Positions 8,341 to 16,848 of a stretch of DNA of 39,804 nucleotides are shown here, piece after piece. How positions within the stretch are numbered: position 1 is the stretch's first letter; every line of letters starts with the position of its first letter. Source of the DNA: Acidobacteriota bacterium (lineage in GTDB: Bacteria > Acidobacteriota > Terriglobia > Bryobacterales > Bryobacteraceae); contig JACOTZ010000417.1 of NCBI GenBank assembly GCA_016178155.1, positions 1 through 39,804 on the forward strand, in the 5' to 3' direction. The position numbers and the translations under genes are program-made. The notes under the pieces were generated by a model. It had not been told where the DNA came from. It did not search any database and saw nothing but the letters and a program-made list of their open reading frames with translations.

Positions 8341-10131
8341 CTACCGCAATTTTTCGTTCAGCGCACGGATGTGCCCAACGTCGAACTTAGGTTTGCGGTC
8401 AAACGTCAGCAGGCCGTTTACCTCCTGCTCGACGTCTGTGAGCTGGGTGTAGCAGATGCCGATGAAAGCGGGCGTGGAGGCGATCGCTTCATATAGACCG
8501 GTAAGACGTTTGAGGGCGGCGTCCTGCGTTTTCTCGACACCTGAGTAGCCCCACGATTCCGCGGGCACCTTCGCGCCGGCCGGTATGTATGCTATGCCGC
8601 CGAATTCGGACAGGTAGAAAGGGGTGCCGTTGTAGGCGTAGCCCGGGATCAGCGACAAGCGCGATACATTCGGCACGGGCGCGCCCGGCCTGCCGAGATC
8701 CTTGTACTTGCTCTCGAGCAGATCGCCGCGGGCGATGTAATCGTGCGTCGCGAACAAATCGGTCATGTCGGTGTGCTCCCAGCCGTCGTTGTCGATCACG
8801 AGGCGCACCGGATCGAGCGACTTGGTCAACGTGTAGAGCGCCTTCAGGTGCGCCTGCTGGCGCGGCTCGCGCAGGTTGGGCGTGCCCCAACTCTCGTTGA
8901 TCGGCACCCACATGATGATCGACGGGTGATTGTAGTCCCGATTCAGGGCCTCGATCCACTCGCGGGTGAATCGCTCCACGTAGCCCTCATCGTACAAGTA
9001 GGCATTCGCCATCTCGCTCGAGACCAGGAAGCCCATCTTGTCCGCCCAGTAGAGAAAGCGCGGGTCTTCGAGCTTCTGGTGCTTGCGAGCGCCGTTGAAG
9101 CCCATCTCTTTCGCCAGCCGGATATCGTACTGGATGGCGTCATCCGAGGGCGGCGTGAGCGTGCTTTCAGGCCAGTAGCCCTGGTCGAGCACGAACTTCA
9201 GATACACGGGACGGCCGTTGATTGCCACGCGCCCGCCCTCGACCGCAATCGAGCGAAAGCCGAAGTAGGAGTGCACGCGATCAAGGACGCGCCCGCCGCT
9301 GCGCAGCTCGAAGATCACGTCGTAGAGGTTGGGCGTCTGGATCGACCACAGTTTGGCATTGCGCACGAACGCCGACGCCGTGGCGCGGGTGCCGTCGTTT
9401 ACGCTCATGGCGCCGGCGACAACGTTGCTGCCGGATCGGATGGTGGCGTGAAACTCGCTGTCCTCCCGCGGTCGCTGGATATCGGCCTCGAAACGGACGC
9501 TGCCGTCGTTCATAGGCGTAACGCGCACGCGTTCGAGGTAGCTTTCGCCCGTGGCTTCGAGCCACACCGGCTGCCAGATGCCGGTCGTTCGGGTATAGAA
9601 GATGCCGCGCGACTTCGGCTCCCAGTACTGCTTGCCGCGCGGGATGTAGCGGTCGGTCGGCGGGTCCTCGGCTCGAACGGTAATGATATTCGCGCCCGCC
9701 TTCAGCAGCGGGGTGATATCGGAGCGAAAAGGAACGTGCCCGCCCTCATGTGCTCCCGCCATGCGGCCGTTGACCCAGACCTGGGCGCGGTAATCAACGG
9801 CGCCGAAGTGCAGGAGCACGCGCCGCCCTTTCCACGCGCCGGGAATATCGATCGCGCGCTGGTACCACACCCAGGGGTGGAAGGAGGTGTCCCCGATGCC
9901 GCTTTTCGCGCTCTCGAAACAGAAGGGTACGAGAATGTTGCGGGAAAATTTCCTCGTTCCCGTGAACCAGCCCTCTTCGATTCCCGCATTCCCGTCGTCA
10001 AATTCGAAATCCCAGCGGCCGTTCAGGTTGAGCCACTGCTCGCGCTGGAACTGCGGCTGCGGGTACTCGGAACGAGGAATCTCCTGGGCGGCGAGCGACA
10101 GCGCCGCGGCGAGAGTGATCAGCCAACGCAT
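8341..10131 (-). CDS. Secreted glycoside hydrolase family 2 (beta-galactosidase/glucuronidase-like)
   Basis: A 596-residue protein with a signal peptide (MRWLITLAAALSLAAQ). The order is the usual GH2 one: a sugar-binding jelly-roll domain (about 25-195; NLNGRWDFEFDDG, VLLHFGAVDYRAQVWVNG), an immunoglobulin-like domain (about 198-292) ending in FGFRSIAVEGGRVAINGRPV, and a TIM barrel with the acid/base Glu413 (WVPINESWG) and nucleophile Glu509 (FYLSEFGG). It should hydrolyse a beta-glycoside by a retaining mechanism, probably in the periplasm. The compact size and lack of C-terminal domains are closer to beta-glucuronidase-like GH2 than to LacZ; the substrate is not predictable. It is divergent from the GNAT gene and convergent with hppA, with no sugar-transport genes alongside. 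Confidence 0.94.
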   Translation of the reverse strand: MRWLITLAAALSLAAQEIPRSEYPQPQFQREQWLNLNGRWDFEFDDGNAGIEEGWFTGTRKFSRNILVPFCFESAKSGIGDTSFHPWVWYQRAIDIPGAWKGRRVLLHFGAVDYRAQVWVNGRMAGAHEGGHVPFRSDITPLLKAGANIITVRAEDPPTDRYIPRGKQYWEPKSRGIFYTRTTGIWQPVWLEATGESYLERVRVTPMNDGSVRFEADIQRPREDSEFHATIRSGSNVVAGAMSVNDGTRATASAFVRNAKLWSIQTPNLYDVIFELRSGGRVLDRVHSYFGFRSIAVEGGRVAINGRPVYLKFVLDQGYWPESTLTPPSDDAIQYDIRLAKEMGFNGARKHQKLEDPRFLYWADKMGFLVSSEMANAYLYDEGYVERFTREWIEALNRDYNHPSIIMWVPINESWGTPNLREPRQQAHLKALYTLTKSLDPVRLVIDNDGWEHTDMTDLFATHDYIARGDLLESKYKDLGRPGAPVPNVSRLSLIPGYAYNGTPFYLSEFGGIAYIPAGAKVPAESWGYSGVEKTQDAALKRLTGLYEAIASTPAFIGICYTQLTDVEQEVNGLLTFDRKPKFDVGHIRALNEKLR

Positions 10132-10244
10132 GCGGCGATTGTATCGCGCCGCCGCCTTGTCATCCGCGCCGGATTTTCGCCCGGCCGGCGCCGGTCCCCA
10201 CGGCGATGCGTGCGCCCCCGAGGATATGCTTGACTGTAAGAGTT

Positions 10245-11210
10245 ATGGCCGCGCTCTCGGAACCTTCGATCGCGCACGCAGTCGACCTGCGGCGGGTCTC
10301 TGCCCATGAGCTCGAGGCCGTGCTCGAAGAGGAGCGCCTCGCCTGGCGCACGACGCTCAAGTGGGATTTCACCGCCTCGGCCGACTTGGTCCGCCGCTTC
10401 GTAAAGGTCCAGGCGCTGAGCGGCTATGCCCTGATGCTGCGCGGAGAGGTGATCGGCTATTCCTACTACGTTTGCGAGGACCACAAGGGCCTGATCGGCG
10501 ATCTGTACATCTTGCGCGAGTACGGCACGGTGGCGCATGAGGACCACCTCCTGGGAGCCGTGCTGAATGCGATCGTCAACACGCCTGGTGTCCGGCGCGT
10601 TGAGGCGCAGCTCATGATGCTCGGCGATGCGCTCGAGCGCTCCCTGCCCTACGCCCGGCATCTGCAAATCTATCCGCGCCTGTTTATGATGGCGGACCTC
10701 GACACCGCTGCCCGGCTTCCGGCCGGCCGCGCCGCCGAAGCTCTGCGTTTCTCCACCTGGCGAGCGGAACACGAGGAAGCGGCAGCCCGGATCATCGTTC
10801 GCTCCTACCAGACGCACGTGGATAGCAGGATCAACGACCAGTACCAGTCGTGGGCCGGCGCCAAGCGCTTTCTCACCAACATCGTGCAATACCCCGGCTG
10901 CGGCAGCTTTTTCGGACCTGCTTCGTTCGTCGCCGAGGACGCCGATGCAACCATGGTCGGCATCTCGCTCGCGAGCCTGGTGGCGGCCGACGTCGGCCAC
11001 ATCACGCAAATCTGCGTCGCACCCGAGGCACAGGGCACCGGCGCCGGCTACGAGTTGATGCGCCATTCGCTCGTGGCGCTACGGGAGGCCGGCTGCGGAC
11101 ATACCAGTCTTACCGTCACTGAGTCGAACGTTGGCGCGGTCGAGCTCTACCGCCGCATGGGCTTCCAGGAGATGAAGCACTTCGCGGCCTACGTCTGGGA
11201 GCGCCTGTAG
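10245..11210 (+). CDS. GNAT family N-acetyltransferase with tandem GNAT domains
   Basis: The start at 10245 follows TAAGAG and gives 321 residues; an ATG 13 codons upstream is an alternative without a better ribosome site. The C-terminal half is a clear GNAT domain: VGHITQICVAPEAQGTGAGYELM, the acetyl-CoA pyrophosphate loop (QGTGAG in place of the usual Q/RxxGxG/A), followed by LTVTESNVGAVELYRRMGFQ. The N-terminal half (GYALMLRGEVIGYSYYVCEDHKG) looks like a second, degenerate GNAT fold. Tandem architecture of this kind is seen in mycothiol synthase-like and other small-molecule acetyltransferases, but I cannot name the acceptor. It is a single-gene unit, divergent from the GH2 gene and convergent with the permease operon. 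Confidence 0.88.
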   Translation: MAALSEPSIAHAVDLRRVSAHELEAVLEEERLAWRTTLKWDFTASADLVRRFVKVQALSGYALMLRGEVIGYSYYVCEDHKGLIGDLYILREYGTVAHEDHLLGAVLNAIVNTPGVRRVEAQLMMLGDALERSLPYARHLQIYPRLFMMADLDTAARLPAGRAAEALRFSTWRAEHEEAAARIIVRSYQTHVDSRINDQYQSWAGAKRFLTNIVQYPGCGSFFGPASFVAEDADATMVGISLASLVAADVGHITQICVAPEAQGTGAGYELMRHSLVALREAGCGHTSLTVTESNVGAVELYRRMGFQEMKHFAAYVWERL

Positions 11211-11276
11211 GTCGGACGCCGCGAGTCAGCAGCCGGGCCGGGAGGAAGCGGTTGTCGAATAAGGCGGGAACCCAGA

Positions 11277-12770
11277 CTACACAGTTGCCGCGGCGCTCCG
11301 CTTGCCCCAACCGAAGTAGATGGCAAGCCCGATCGCGAGCCAGATGACGAACCGCAGCCACGTCTCGAGCGGCAGGCTCAGCATCAGTACCACGCAGCAC
11401 GTGATCGAGAGCAGGGGCAGAAGCGGCACCAGCGGAACGCGGAAGCCCCTGGCGCGCTCGGGCTGCCGCCGCCGCAGCATGATGACACCCGCGGACACCA
11501 CCACAAAGGCGAACAGCGTTCCGATATTCGAGAGCTCGGCCAGGGTTGCGATGTCCCAGATGGCCGCCGGGATGCCGACGAACAGGCCCGCCACCCATGT
11601 GCTCACGTGCGGCGTCCTGTGCCGCGCGTGGACGCGTGAGAACACTTTCGGCAGCAGGCCGTCGCGCGACATCGCAAACCAGATCCGCGCCTGTCCATAC
11701 TGAAACACCAGCAGCGAGGACAACATGCCGACGATCGCGCCCACGCCCACGGCCCGCCGCACCCAGTCGTAGCCGAGCGTCTTTAATGCATTGCCCACGG
11801 GCGCGGCATTGTTCAGCGTGCTGTAGTGCGCGATGCCCGTCAGCACCAGCGATACGCCGACATAAAGTGCCGTGCAGATGAGAAGAGACATAATGATGCC
11901 GAACGGCAGATCGCGCGCCGGGCGCTTGGTCTCTTCCGCCGCGGTCGACACGGAATCAAAACCGATGTAGGTAAAAAACACGATCGCGCCGCCCGTCAGC
12001 ACACCCTGGAAGCCGTTCGGCATGAAGGGCCGCCAGTTGGCGGTATTGATGGCGCCCGCCGCGCCGATGATGAAAATCAGAATCGCGATGACCTTCACCA
12101 CCACCATCGCGCTGTTGGCACGCGCGCTCTGCTGTACCCCGCGTACCAGGATCCAGGTGAGCAGCAGAATGATCAGAAACGACGGCAGGTTGAACACGGC
12201 CCCGGTGTAGTCGCCGCCGATGAATACGGGCTGCGACAGCCATTGCGGAAGCTGCAGGCCGAACACGCTCTCGAGGATGTCGTTAAAATACGCGGAGAAT
12301 CCGACCGCCACCGCCATGTTCGAGACTGCGTACTCCAGGATCAGGTCCCAGCCGATGATCCAGGCGAAGATCTCCCCCAGCGTCGCGTAGGCGTAGGTAT
12401 ACGCGCTCCCGGCAATCGGGATCATGGATGCCAGCTCGGCGTAGCACAGAGCCGCGAAGCTGCAGGCGATCGCCACCAGTAGGAAGGAGAGAGAAATGGC
12501 CGGACCCGCACCCGGCCGGCCGACGGTCGACACCGCGTCGCTGCCGTGGAGGATCAGGTCGATCACCGGTGCATGCAGCACCGAACGGATGCTGAGGCTC
12601 TGGCCGGCCGCGGCCGTGCCGGTGAGGACGAAAATGCCCGCGCCGATCACCGCGCCAACCCCCAGGGCCGTGAGACTCCACGGCCCCAGGAATTTGTTCA
12701 GCCGCTTGTCCGGCTGCTCGGAAGCGGCGAGCAGAGCGTCGATGCTCTTGGTGCGGAAAAGCTGCCTCAC
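11277..12770 (-). CDS. APC-superfamily amino-acid permease (cationic amino-acid transporter-like)
   Basis: A 497-residue inner-membrane transporter with about 12-14 hydrophobic helices. Family marks are the first helix (LTALGVGAVIGAGIFVLTG), AGPAISLSFLLVAIACSFAALCYAELASMIPIAGSAYTYAY, the conserved helix-6 FFTYIGFDSVSTAAEE and a loop with KRPARDLPFGI. These fit the bacterial YfnA/CAT group, which imports amino acids by proton coupling; the exact substrate is unknown. The start is a GTG whose last two bases are the first two of the TGA stop of the upstream 52-codon gene (GTGA), so translation is probably coupled to it and to pcrA further upstream. Confidence 0.95.
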   Translation of the reverse strand: MRQLFRTKSIDALLAASEQPDKRLNKFLGPWSLTALGVGAVIGAGIFVLTGTAAAGQSLSIRSVLHAPVIDLILHGSDAVSTVGRPGAGPAISLSFLLVAIACSFAALCYAELASMIPIAGSAYTYAYATLGEIFAWIIGWDLILEYAVSNMAVAVGFSAYFNDILESVFGLQLPQWLSQPVFIGGDYTGAVFNLPSFLIILLLTWILVRGVQQSARANSAMVVVKVIAILIFIIGAAGAINTANWRPFMPNGFQGVLTGGAIVFFTYIGFDSVSTAAEETKRPARDLPFGIIMSLLICTALYVGVSLVLTGIAHYSTLNNAAPVGNALKTLGYDWVRRAVGVGAIVGMLSSLLVFQYGQARIWFAMSRDGLLPKVFSRVHARHRTPHVSTWVAGLFVGIPAAIWDIATLAELSNIGTLFAFVVVSAGVIMLRRRQPERARGFRVPLVPLLPLLSITCCVVLMLSLPLETWLRFVIWLAIGLAIYFGWGKRSAAATV

Positions 12771-12925
12771 CGCTTCCGCTGGCCTTTGGCCATCTTTTTG
12801 ACTTTCTTTTTCTGTGCTCCGCGAGCTACCCCGGCTGCGCGCTTGGCTTTGGGCGCCGCCTTCTTCCGCGCCGCCCGCTTCAACTTTTTGCGCTCCTCGC
12901 GATCAGTCGCATTCTTGGTGTTCAT
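12767..12925 (-). CDS. 52-residue very basic protein between pcrA and the permease
   Basis: This gene is too short for the ORF track. It begins MNTKNATDREERKKLKRAAR and ends KKMAKGQRKR, with 15 Lys and 8 Arg against 3 acidic residues in 52. Its ATG overlaps the pcrA TGA (ATGA), an AGGAG lies four bases before the ATG inside pcrA, and its TGA overlaps the permease GTG (GTGA). The double overlap and ribosome site argue that it is translated. Lys/Ala-rich composition is like small nucleic-acid-binding or ribosome-associated proteins, but no family is recognised and low-complexity composition alone proves little. Binding to DNA or RNA is a guess from charge and from being next to a helicase. Confidence 0.7.
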   Translation of the reverse strand: MNTKNATDREERKKLKRAARKKAAPKAKRAAGVARGAQKKKVKKMAKGQRKR

Positions 12926-15300
12926 TCGTCTCCTGTCAGTCCCGCAAATTTCTGAATGATCTTTTTCAGGCCATAACCGGGGAAACTGACGGTGAGCTTC
13001 GCGTCGTCGCCTTCCCCTTCCTTGCGTAGCACCGTCCCCCGGCCGTACTTCGGATGCCGGATGGTCGATCCCGCGCTGAACGGCGCGAGTTTCCCCGTAC
13101 CGCCGCCCACGTTTGCACGCGTCTGCCGCTGCGATGCTCGCGGCGGATAAGACGGCGGAGGCGATGTGCTTCCCGCGGGCCGGGCTGCGGACGGGCTTCC
13201 GCTCCGTGGCGCTTGTATCCCGCGCTCGGCAAAAAACTGCGAGATATTCTCCACTGAATTGTATGTCTTTCCCGTGTACAAGTTGGGCCGCGCCGATTCG
13301 CGTACGTAGGCACGCTCGGCGAACAACTCGACCGGCGAGGGCACCTCAACCCGACCCCCGCGTCCCAGAAACCTGGCGACGCTTTCGGGAAACTCGCTCA
13401 GAAAACGCGAGGGCGTGGCCGGTTCTGCAGGTCCTCCCCCAAACCGCCGCCGCAGCCGTGCCCAGCTCAGGTAGAGCCGCTTCTGCGCACGCGTCATCCC
13501 GACGTAACACAACCGTCGCTCCTCTTCCATCTGCGCGAACGAATCGAGCGAGCGCGAGTGCGGAAACAGGCCTTCCTCCAGACCGGCGAGAAACACCACC
13601 GGAAACTCGAGCCCTTTGGCGTTGTGCATCGTCAGCAGCGACACCTGGGCCGAGGTGTCCACGGCGTCGGCATCGGAGACCAGCGCGGCGTGGTCCAGAA
13701 ACCCGGTGACCGTCTCGCCGCGCTCGGCCGCCTCCGCGGCGGCGTTGATCAACTCATCGAGGTTTTCACGCCGCGATTCCGCCTCGGGGCTGGAATCCGA
13801 CGCCAGCATTTTCTCGTAACCCGTGCGGTCCAGGATCAGGCGGATTGTCCGATCCACGCTGCGCTCCGCCACACCGTCCGTGAGCTCCTCGATGAGCCGT
13901 ACAAAAGCGCTGAGGGCCGTCTCGGCGCGGGTCGGGAACTGCCCCTCATCCAACATGCGCCGGATCGCCGGCCACATCCCAAGATTGTGCTCGAGCGCAT
14001 ACCGCTCGATCTGCTCGACCGTGCTCCGGCCAATGCCGCGCGCGGGTGTGTTGATGATTCGCAGCAGGCTGATCGAATCGTGCGGGCTCATCAGCACCTT
14101 CAGATAAGCGAGCACGTCCTTGATCTCGGCCCGCTGATAGAAGCTGAATCCGCCGACGACGATGTAGCTCCGGCCGTACCGCCGCAGCGCCTCCTCGATC
14201 TGCCGCGACTGAAAATTTGTGCGGTACAGCACCGCCACCCGCTCCTGCGGGTCGCTCGCCAGAATTCTCTCGATCGTGTCGGCGATGAACAGCGCCTCGT
14301 TCTCCGCGTCCGGCGCCGTGTAGACGTACACCGGATCGCCGGCCTCGGATTCGGTCCACAACCACTTGCCCTTGCGCTCCGTATTGTGCGCTACCACGCC
14401 GCTGGCCGCCTCCAGGATGTTCTTGGTCGAGCGGTAATTCTGCTCCAGCCGGATCACCTTCGCGTCCCGGTAGTCGCGTTCGAAGTCGAGAATGTTGTGG
14501 ATGTCGGCGCCGCGCCACCCGTAAATCGACTGATCTTCGTCGCCCACAACGCACAGGTTCTGGTGCAGCTCGGTCAACAGCCGCACCAGCTCGTACTGGC
14601 TGCGGTTCGTGTCCTGGTATTCGTCGATCATCAGGTAGCGGAAGCGCCGGTTGTAGGACTCGCGCGTTTCCGCGTCGTGCCGCAGCAGCCGCACGGTTTC
14701 GAGCAGCAGATCATCGAAGTCTAGCGCGTTGGACAGGCGCAGCCGTTCCTCGTATTTTTCGAACATCGCCGCCAGGCGCGTGACCTTGGGATCGGTCGAC
14801 GAACGGTACATGTCGGCCGGCATCTGCTTCTGGTTCTTTGCGTGGCTGATCCTTGACAGCGCAGCGCGATACTGCATGAAGGTTTCGTCCAGGCCGGCCG
14901 AGCGGAAGGCGCCCTTGATGATCGAAAGCTGATCGTCGTCGTCGTAGATCGTGAAGTCACGCGTAAAGCCCGGGCGGATTTCCGCGAGCCGCGCTCCGGC
15001 GCGCCGCAGCAAGCGCACGCAGAAGGAGTGGAAGGTCGAGATCAGCGGGCTTTCGCCGGGCGCGCCCGTCCGATTAAGCAGCGCCCGCACTCTCTGCCGC
15101 ATCTCGTCGGCCGCCTTATTCGTAAACGTGACGGCCAGAATCGAGTATGCGGGCACGCCGTGCTCTGCAATCAGGTGGGCGATCCGATGCGTGATCACGC
15201 GCGTTTTGCCGCTGCCTGCGCCGGCCAGAATCAGCAGCGGCCCATCGATGTGCGCGGCAGCTTCTCTCTGTTGGGGATTGAGCGCTTCGAGAAAATCCAT
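12922..15300 (-). CDS. pcrA: ATP-dependent DNA helicase PcrA/UvrD
   Basis: A 792-residue superfamily 1A 3'-5' helicase acting in repair and replication. Visible motifs, in order: LNPQQREAA (Q motif), AGAGSGKTRVITHR (Walker A), AVTFTNKAADEMRQR (Ia), YLMIDEYQDTNRSQYEL (Walker B/II), VVGDEDQSIYGWRGAD (III), RLEQNYRST (IV), LLTMHNAKGLEFPVVFLAGLEEGLFPHSRS (V) and EEERRLCYVGMTRAQKRLYLS (VI). The last 50 residues (STIRHPKYGRGTVL, FPGYGLKKIIQKFAGL) are the PcrA C-terminal Tudor-like segment that contacts RNA polymerase in other bacteria. It heads a three-gene reverse operon, overlapping the small basic gene by ATGA. No strong ribosome site is seen before the ATG. Confidence 0.97.
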   Translation of the reverse strand: MDFLEALNPQQREAAAHIDGPLLILAGAGSGKTRVITHRIAHLIAEHGVPAYSILAVTFTNKAADEMRQRVRALLNRTGAPGESPLISTFHSFCVRLLRRAGARLAEIRPGFTRDFTIYDDDDQLSIIKGAFRSAGLDETFMQYRAALSRISHAKNQKQMPADMYRSSTDPKVTRLAAMFEKYEERLRLSNALDFDDLLLETVRLLRHDAETRESYNRRFRYLMIDEYQDTNRSQYELVRLLTELHQNLCVVGDEDQSIYGWRGADIHNILDFERDYRDAKVIRLEQNYRSTKNILEAASGVVAHNTERKGKWLWTESEAGDPVYVYTAPDAENEALFIADTIERILASDPQERVAVLYRTNFQSRQIEEALRRYGRSYIVVGGFSFYQRAEIKDVLAYLKVLMSPHDSISLLRIINTPARGIGRSTVEQIERYALEHNLGMWPAIRRMLDEGQFPTRAETALSAFVRLIEELTDGVAERSVDRTIRLILDRTGYEKMLASDSSPEAESRRENLDELINAAAEAAERGETVTGFLDHAALVSDADAVDTSAQVSLLTMHNAKGLEFPVVFLAGLEEGLFPHSRSLDSFAQMEEERRLCYVGMTRAQKRLYLSWARLRRRFGGGPAEPATPSRFLSEFPESVARFLGRGGRVEVPSPVELFAERAYVRESARPNLYTGKTYNSVENISQFFAERGIQAPRSGSPSAARPAGSTSPPPSYPPRASQRQTRANVGGGTGKLAPFSAGSTIRHPKYGRGTVLRKEGEGDDAKLTVSFPGYGLKKIIQKFAGLTGDE

Positions 15301-15383
15301 GCGATGAACGGCGGGGGAGACCTCGATGGTAACATGCGCGCGCGGCGCGCAATCCTATCTCGCCTCGATTGTAACCAAACGTG

Positions 15384-15443
15384 AATTGGCGATGCGTCAG
15401 CGCTGGCGCAATCAAGCCCATATTTCCCGTTAACGCGCCAATT
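15384..15443. repeat. Spaced inverted repeat upstream of pcrA
   Basis: AATTGGCG and CGCCAATT arms are 44 bases apart, enclosing an imperfect palindrome (TGCGTCAGCGCTGGCGCA). The region lies between the pcrA start and the prepilin-peptidase stop and may be regulatory. No known box (including an SOS box) was recognised. Confidence 0.3.
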
Positions 15444-15530
15444 GCGGCCCTGGTGGATCGGCCGCGTCCGCGCCCTTTCGCTCGGCATCTCCGGATACTG
15501 AGATTGGGGAATAGGGTGACGCCGGACCGC

Positions 15531-16067
15531 CTATAAGCTCATCACCGCGACGTACAACCATGTACCCAGCGCGATCGCGACGCCGTGCGGCAGCGTGATC
15601 GCCTTGGGATCGGCAATATCGAGTTCCGGTTTCGATGTGTACGGCGCGCGCAGCAGTACAAGCGACGCCACGATATGCCAGACGTTGCGCAGCGCGTTGC
15701 GCACGGCGCCTCGCGTCGCCAGCACCAGGATCGCGATCACGCCCCCGAGGATCGCGGTCAGGACGAAAATAACCAACCAGTGTCGAGGCCCCGCCAGCGA
15801 GCCGACGGCCAGCATCAGCTTGACGTCACCCCCGCCCATGGCGCGTATCAGGTACAGCGGGATGTACACGAGCATTGCAACTCCCGCGCCCTTAGCGGCT
15901 TCCGCCAACCCGCCCCACCCGAACAGGATTCCGTTCACCGCAAATCCGGCGGCCAGCGCGGGGGCGACCAGCCAGTTCGGGATGCGGCGCGACCGCCAGT
16001 CCGTCACGGCCGCGGCCAGTGTCAAGGCCGCCAGCAGTACCCGCACCACAACAGCCAGCGAGGGCAT
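15531..16067 (-). CDS. A24-family prepilin peptidase, CpaA/TadV type
   Basis: A 178-residue membrane protein with about five or six hydrophobic segments. The two catalytic aspartates of the A24 aspartyl proteases are visible: Asp23 in TDWRSRRIPNWL and Asp81 in MGGGDVKLMLAVGS (GxGD). It lacks the N-terminal methylase and cysteine-rich domain of PilD, so it is the short CpaA/TadV or archaeal preflagellin-peptidase-like form. It would cleave the leader of type IV or Flp prepilins at the inner membrane. No pilin or Tad assembly gene lies in this window, so the substrates are encoded elsewhere. It is divergent from the ZIP transporter. Confidence 0.9.
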   Translation of the reverse strand: MPSLAVVVRVLLAALTLAAAVTDWRSRRIPNWLVAPALAAGFAVNGILFGWGGLAEAAKGAGVAMLVYIPLYLIRAMGGGDVKLMLAVGSLAGPRHWLVIFVLTAILGGVIAILVLATRGAVRNALRNVWHIVASLVLLRAPYTSKPELDIADPKAITLPHGVAIALGTWLYVAVMSL

Positions 16068-16120
16068 CGCTCAGGCAGTCCTTCCGCACCGTGTATCGGT
16101 CATGGTCTCCGGAGTTCTCA

Positions 16121-16130
16121 ATTATACAAT
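16121..16130 (+). promoter_or_regulatory. AT-rich -10-like element before the ZIP gene
   Basis: ATTATACAAT stands out in GC-rich sequence in the short divergent region and resembles a -10 box. A purine-rich AGAGGAG follows directly. If it is a promoter, transcripts would begin near 16137 and the upstream ATG at 16102 could not be the start. No convincing -35 was found. Confidence 0.3.
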
Positions 16131-16176
16131 TAGAGGAGATGCAGGCCTCGAGCCGCTGGCCGCTTCATCGCCATTC

Positions 16177-16848
16177 GTGACAATCCTTCTCCTGTTGACC
16201 GTTCTGGCTGTCGCGACAGCCATCGCCGGCGCCTGGGTCACCAGTTTGCCCGCCGTGTCGCGTCGCGTAGTGCCCTTTAGCGGCGCCGTTCTGGTCCTGA
16301 TCGCGCTCGGCTGGATCTGGCCCGAACTGGCGGCCAGCTTCGGGTGGCCGGAGGCCGCGGCCATTTTGGCCGCGGGCATCGCCGTGGTGTGGGTGATCGA
16401 CCGATATCTGTATCCGGTCTGCCCCACTTGCGCCCATACACATGATCACGAGGGCTGCTCGACTCGCCTCCACGGCTTCGCCTCGCCCCTTGTCTTCGCC
16501 GTCGCCGTGCATAGCTTGTTCGACGGCTGGGCGCTGGTCGCCGGCAGTGCCGCGCTCGGGCGCGCGCTGACCATCGCGGTCGCGGTGCACAAAATCCCCG
16601 AAGCCCTGGCCGCGAGCGTTATCCTGCGCGCGGCGCTGCGGTCGCGCAGGGCGGCAATCGCCTGGGCCGCAGCCACCCAGATGATGATGCTCGTGGGCGG
16701 TCTGCTCGAGCGTGCCGCCGCGCCCCGGCTCAGCCCATCATGGTTCGCTGGCGTCCTGGCGCTCGCCGGCGGCACGTTCCTGTATCTCGGAGCTCACGCC
16801 ATGCACGGCGAGTGGAAGCGCCGCACCGCCGCTCAGCCCACAACCTGA
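16177..16848 (+). CDS. ZIP-family metal transporter
   Basis: From GTG 16177 the protein has 223 residues and starts directly with a hydrophobic helix (VTILLLLTVLAVATAIAG). An ATG at 16102 would add 25 residues, but that stretch uses AT-rich codons unlike the rest and leaves only 34 bases to the divergent gene; neither start has a good ribosome site. ZIP motifs are present: HSLFDGWAL (His112, Asp116) in helix 4 and AVHKIPEALA (His138, Glu142) in helix 5, which form the metal site in this family. Between the early helices and helix 4 lies a Cys/His-rich loop, CPTCAHTHDHEGC, likely to bind zinc or a similar metal. Likely role: divalent-metal movement across the inner membrane; direction and metal are not determined. 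Confidence 0.82.
   Translation: MTILLLLTVLAVATAIAGAWVTSLPAVSRRVVPFSGAVLVLIALGWIWPELAASFGWPEAAAILAAGIAVVWVIDRYLYPVCPTCAHTHDHEGCSTRLHGFASPLVFAVAVHSLFDGWALVAGSAALGRALTIAVAVHKIPEALAASVILRAALRSRRAAIAWAAATQMMMLVGGLLERAAAPRLSPSWFAGVLALAGGTFLYLGAHAMHGEWKRRTAAQPTT

Noticed and set aside
8743-10233. 496-residue forward ORF opposite the GH2 gene
   Set aside because: The GH2 catalytic motifs are on the reverse strand; the forward frame is repetitive in Arg/Val/Ala like other shadows here.
13558-14724. 388-residue forward ORF opposite pcrA
   Set aside because: pcrA helicase motifs run unbroken through this stretch on the other strand.
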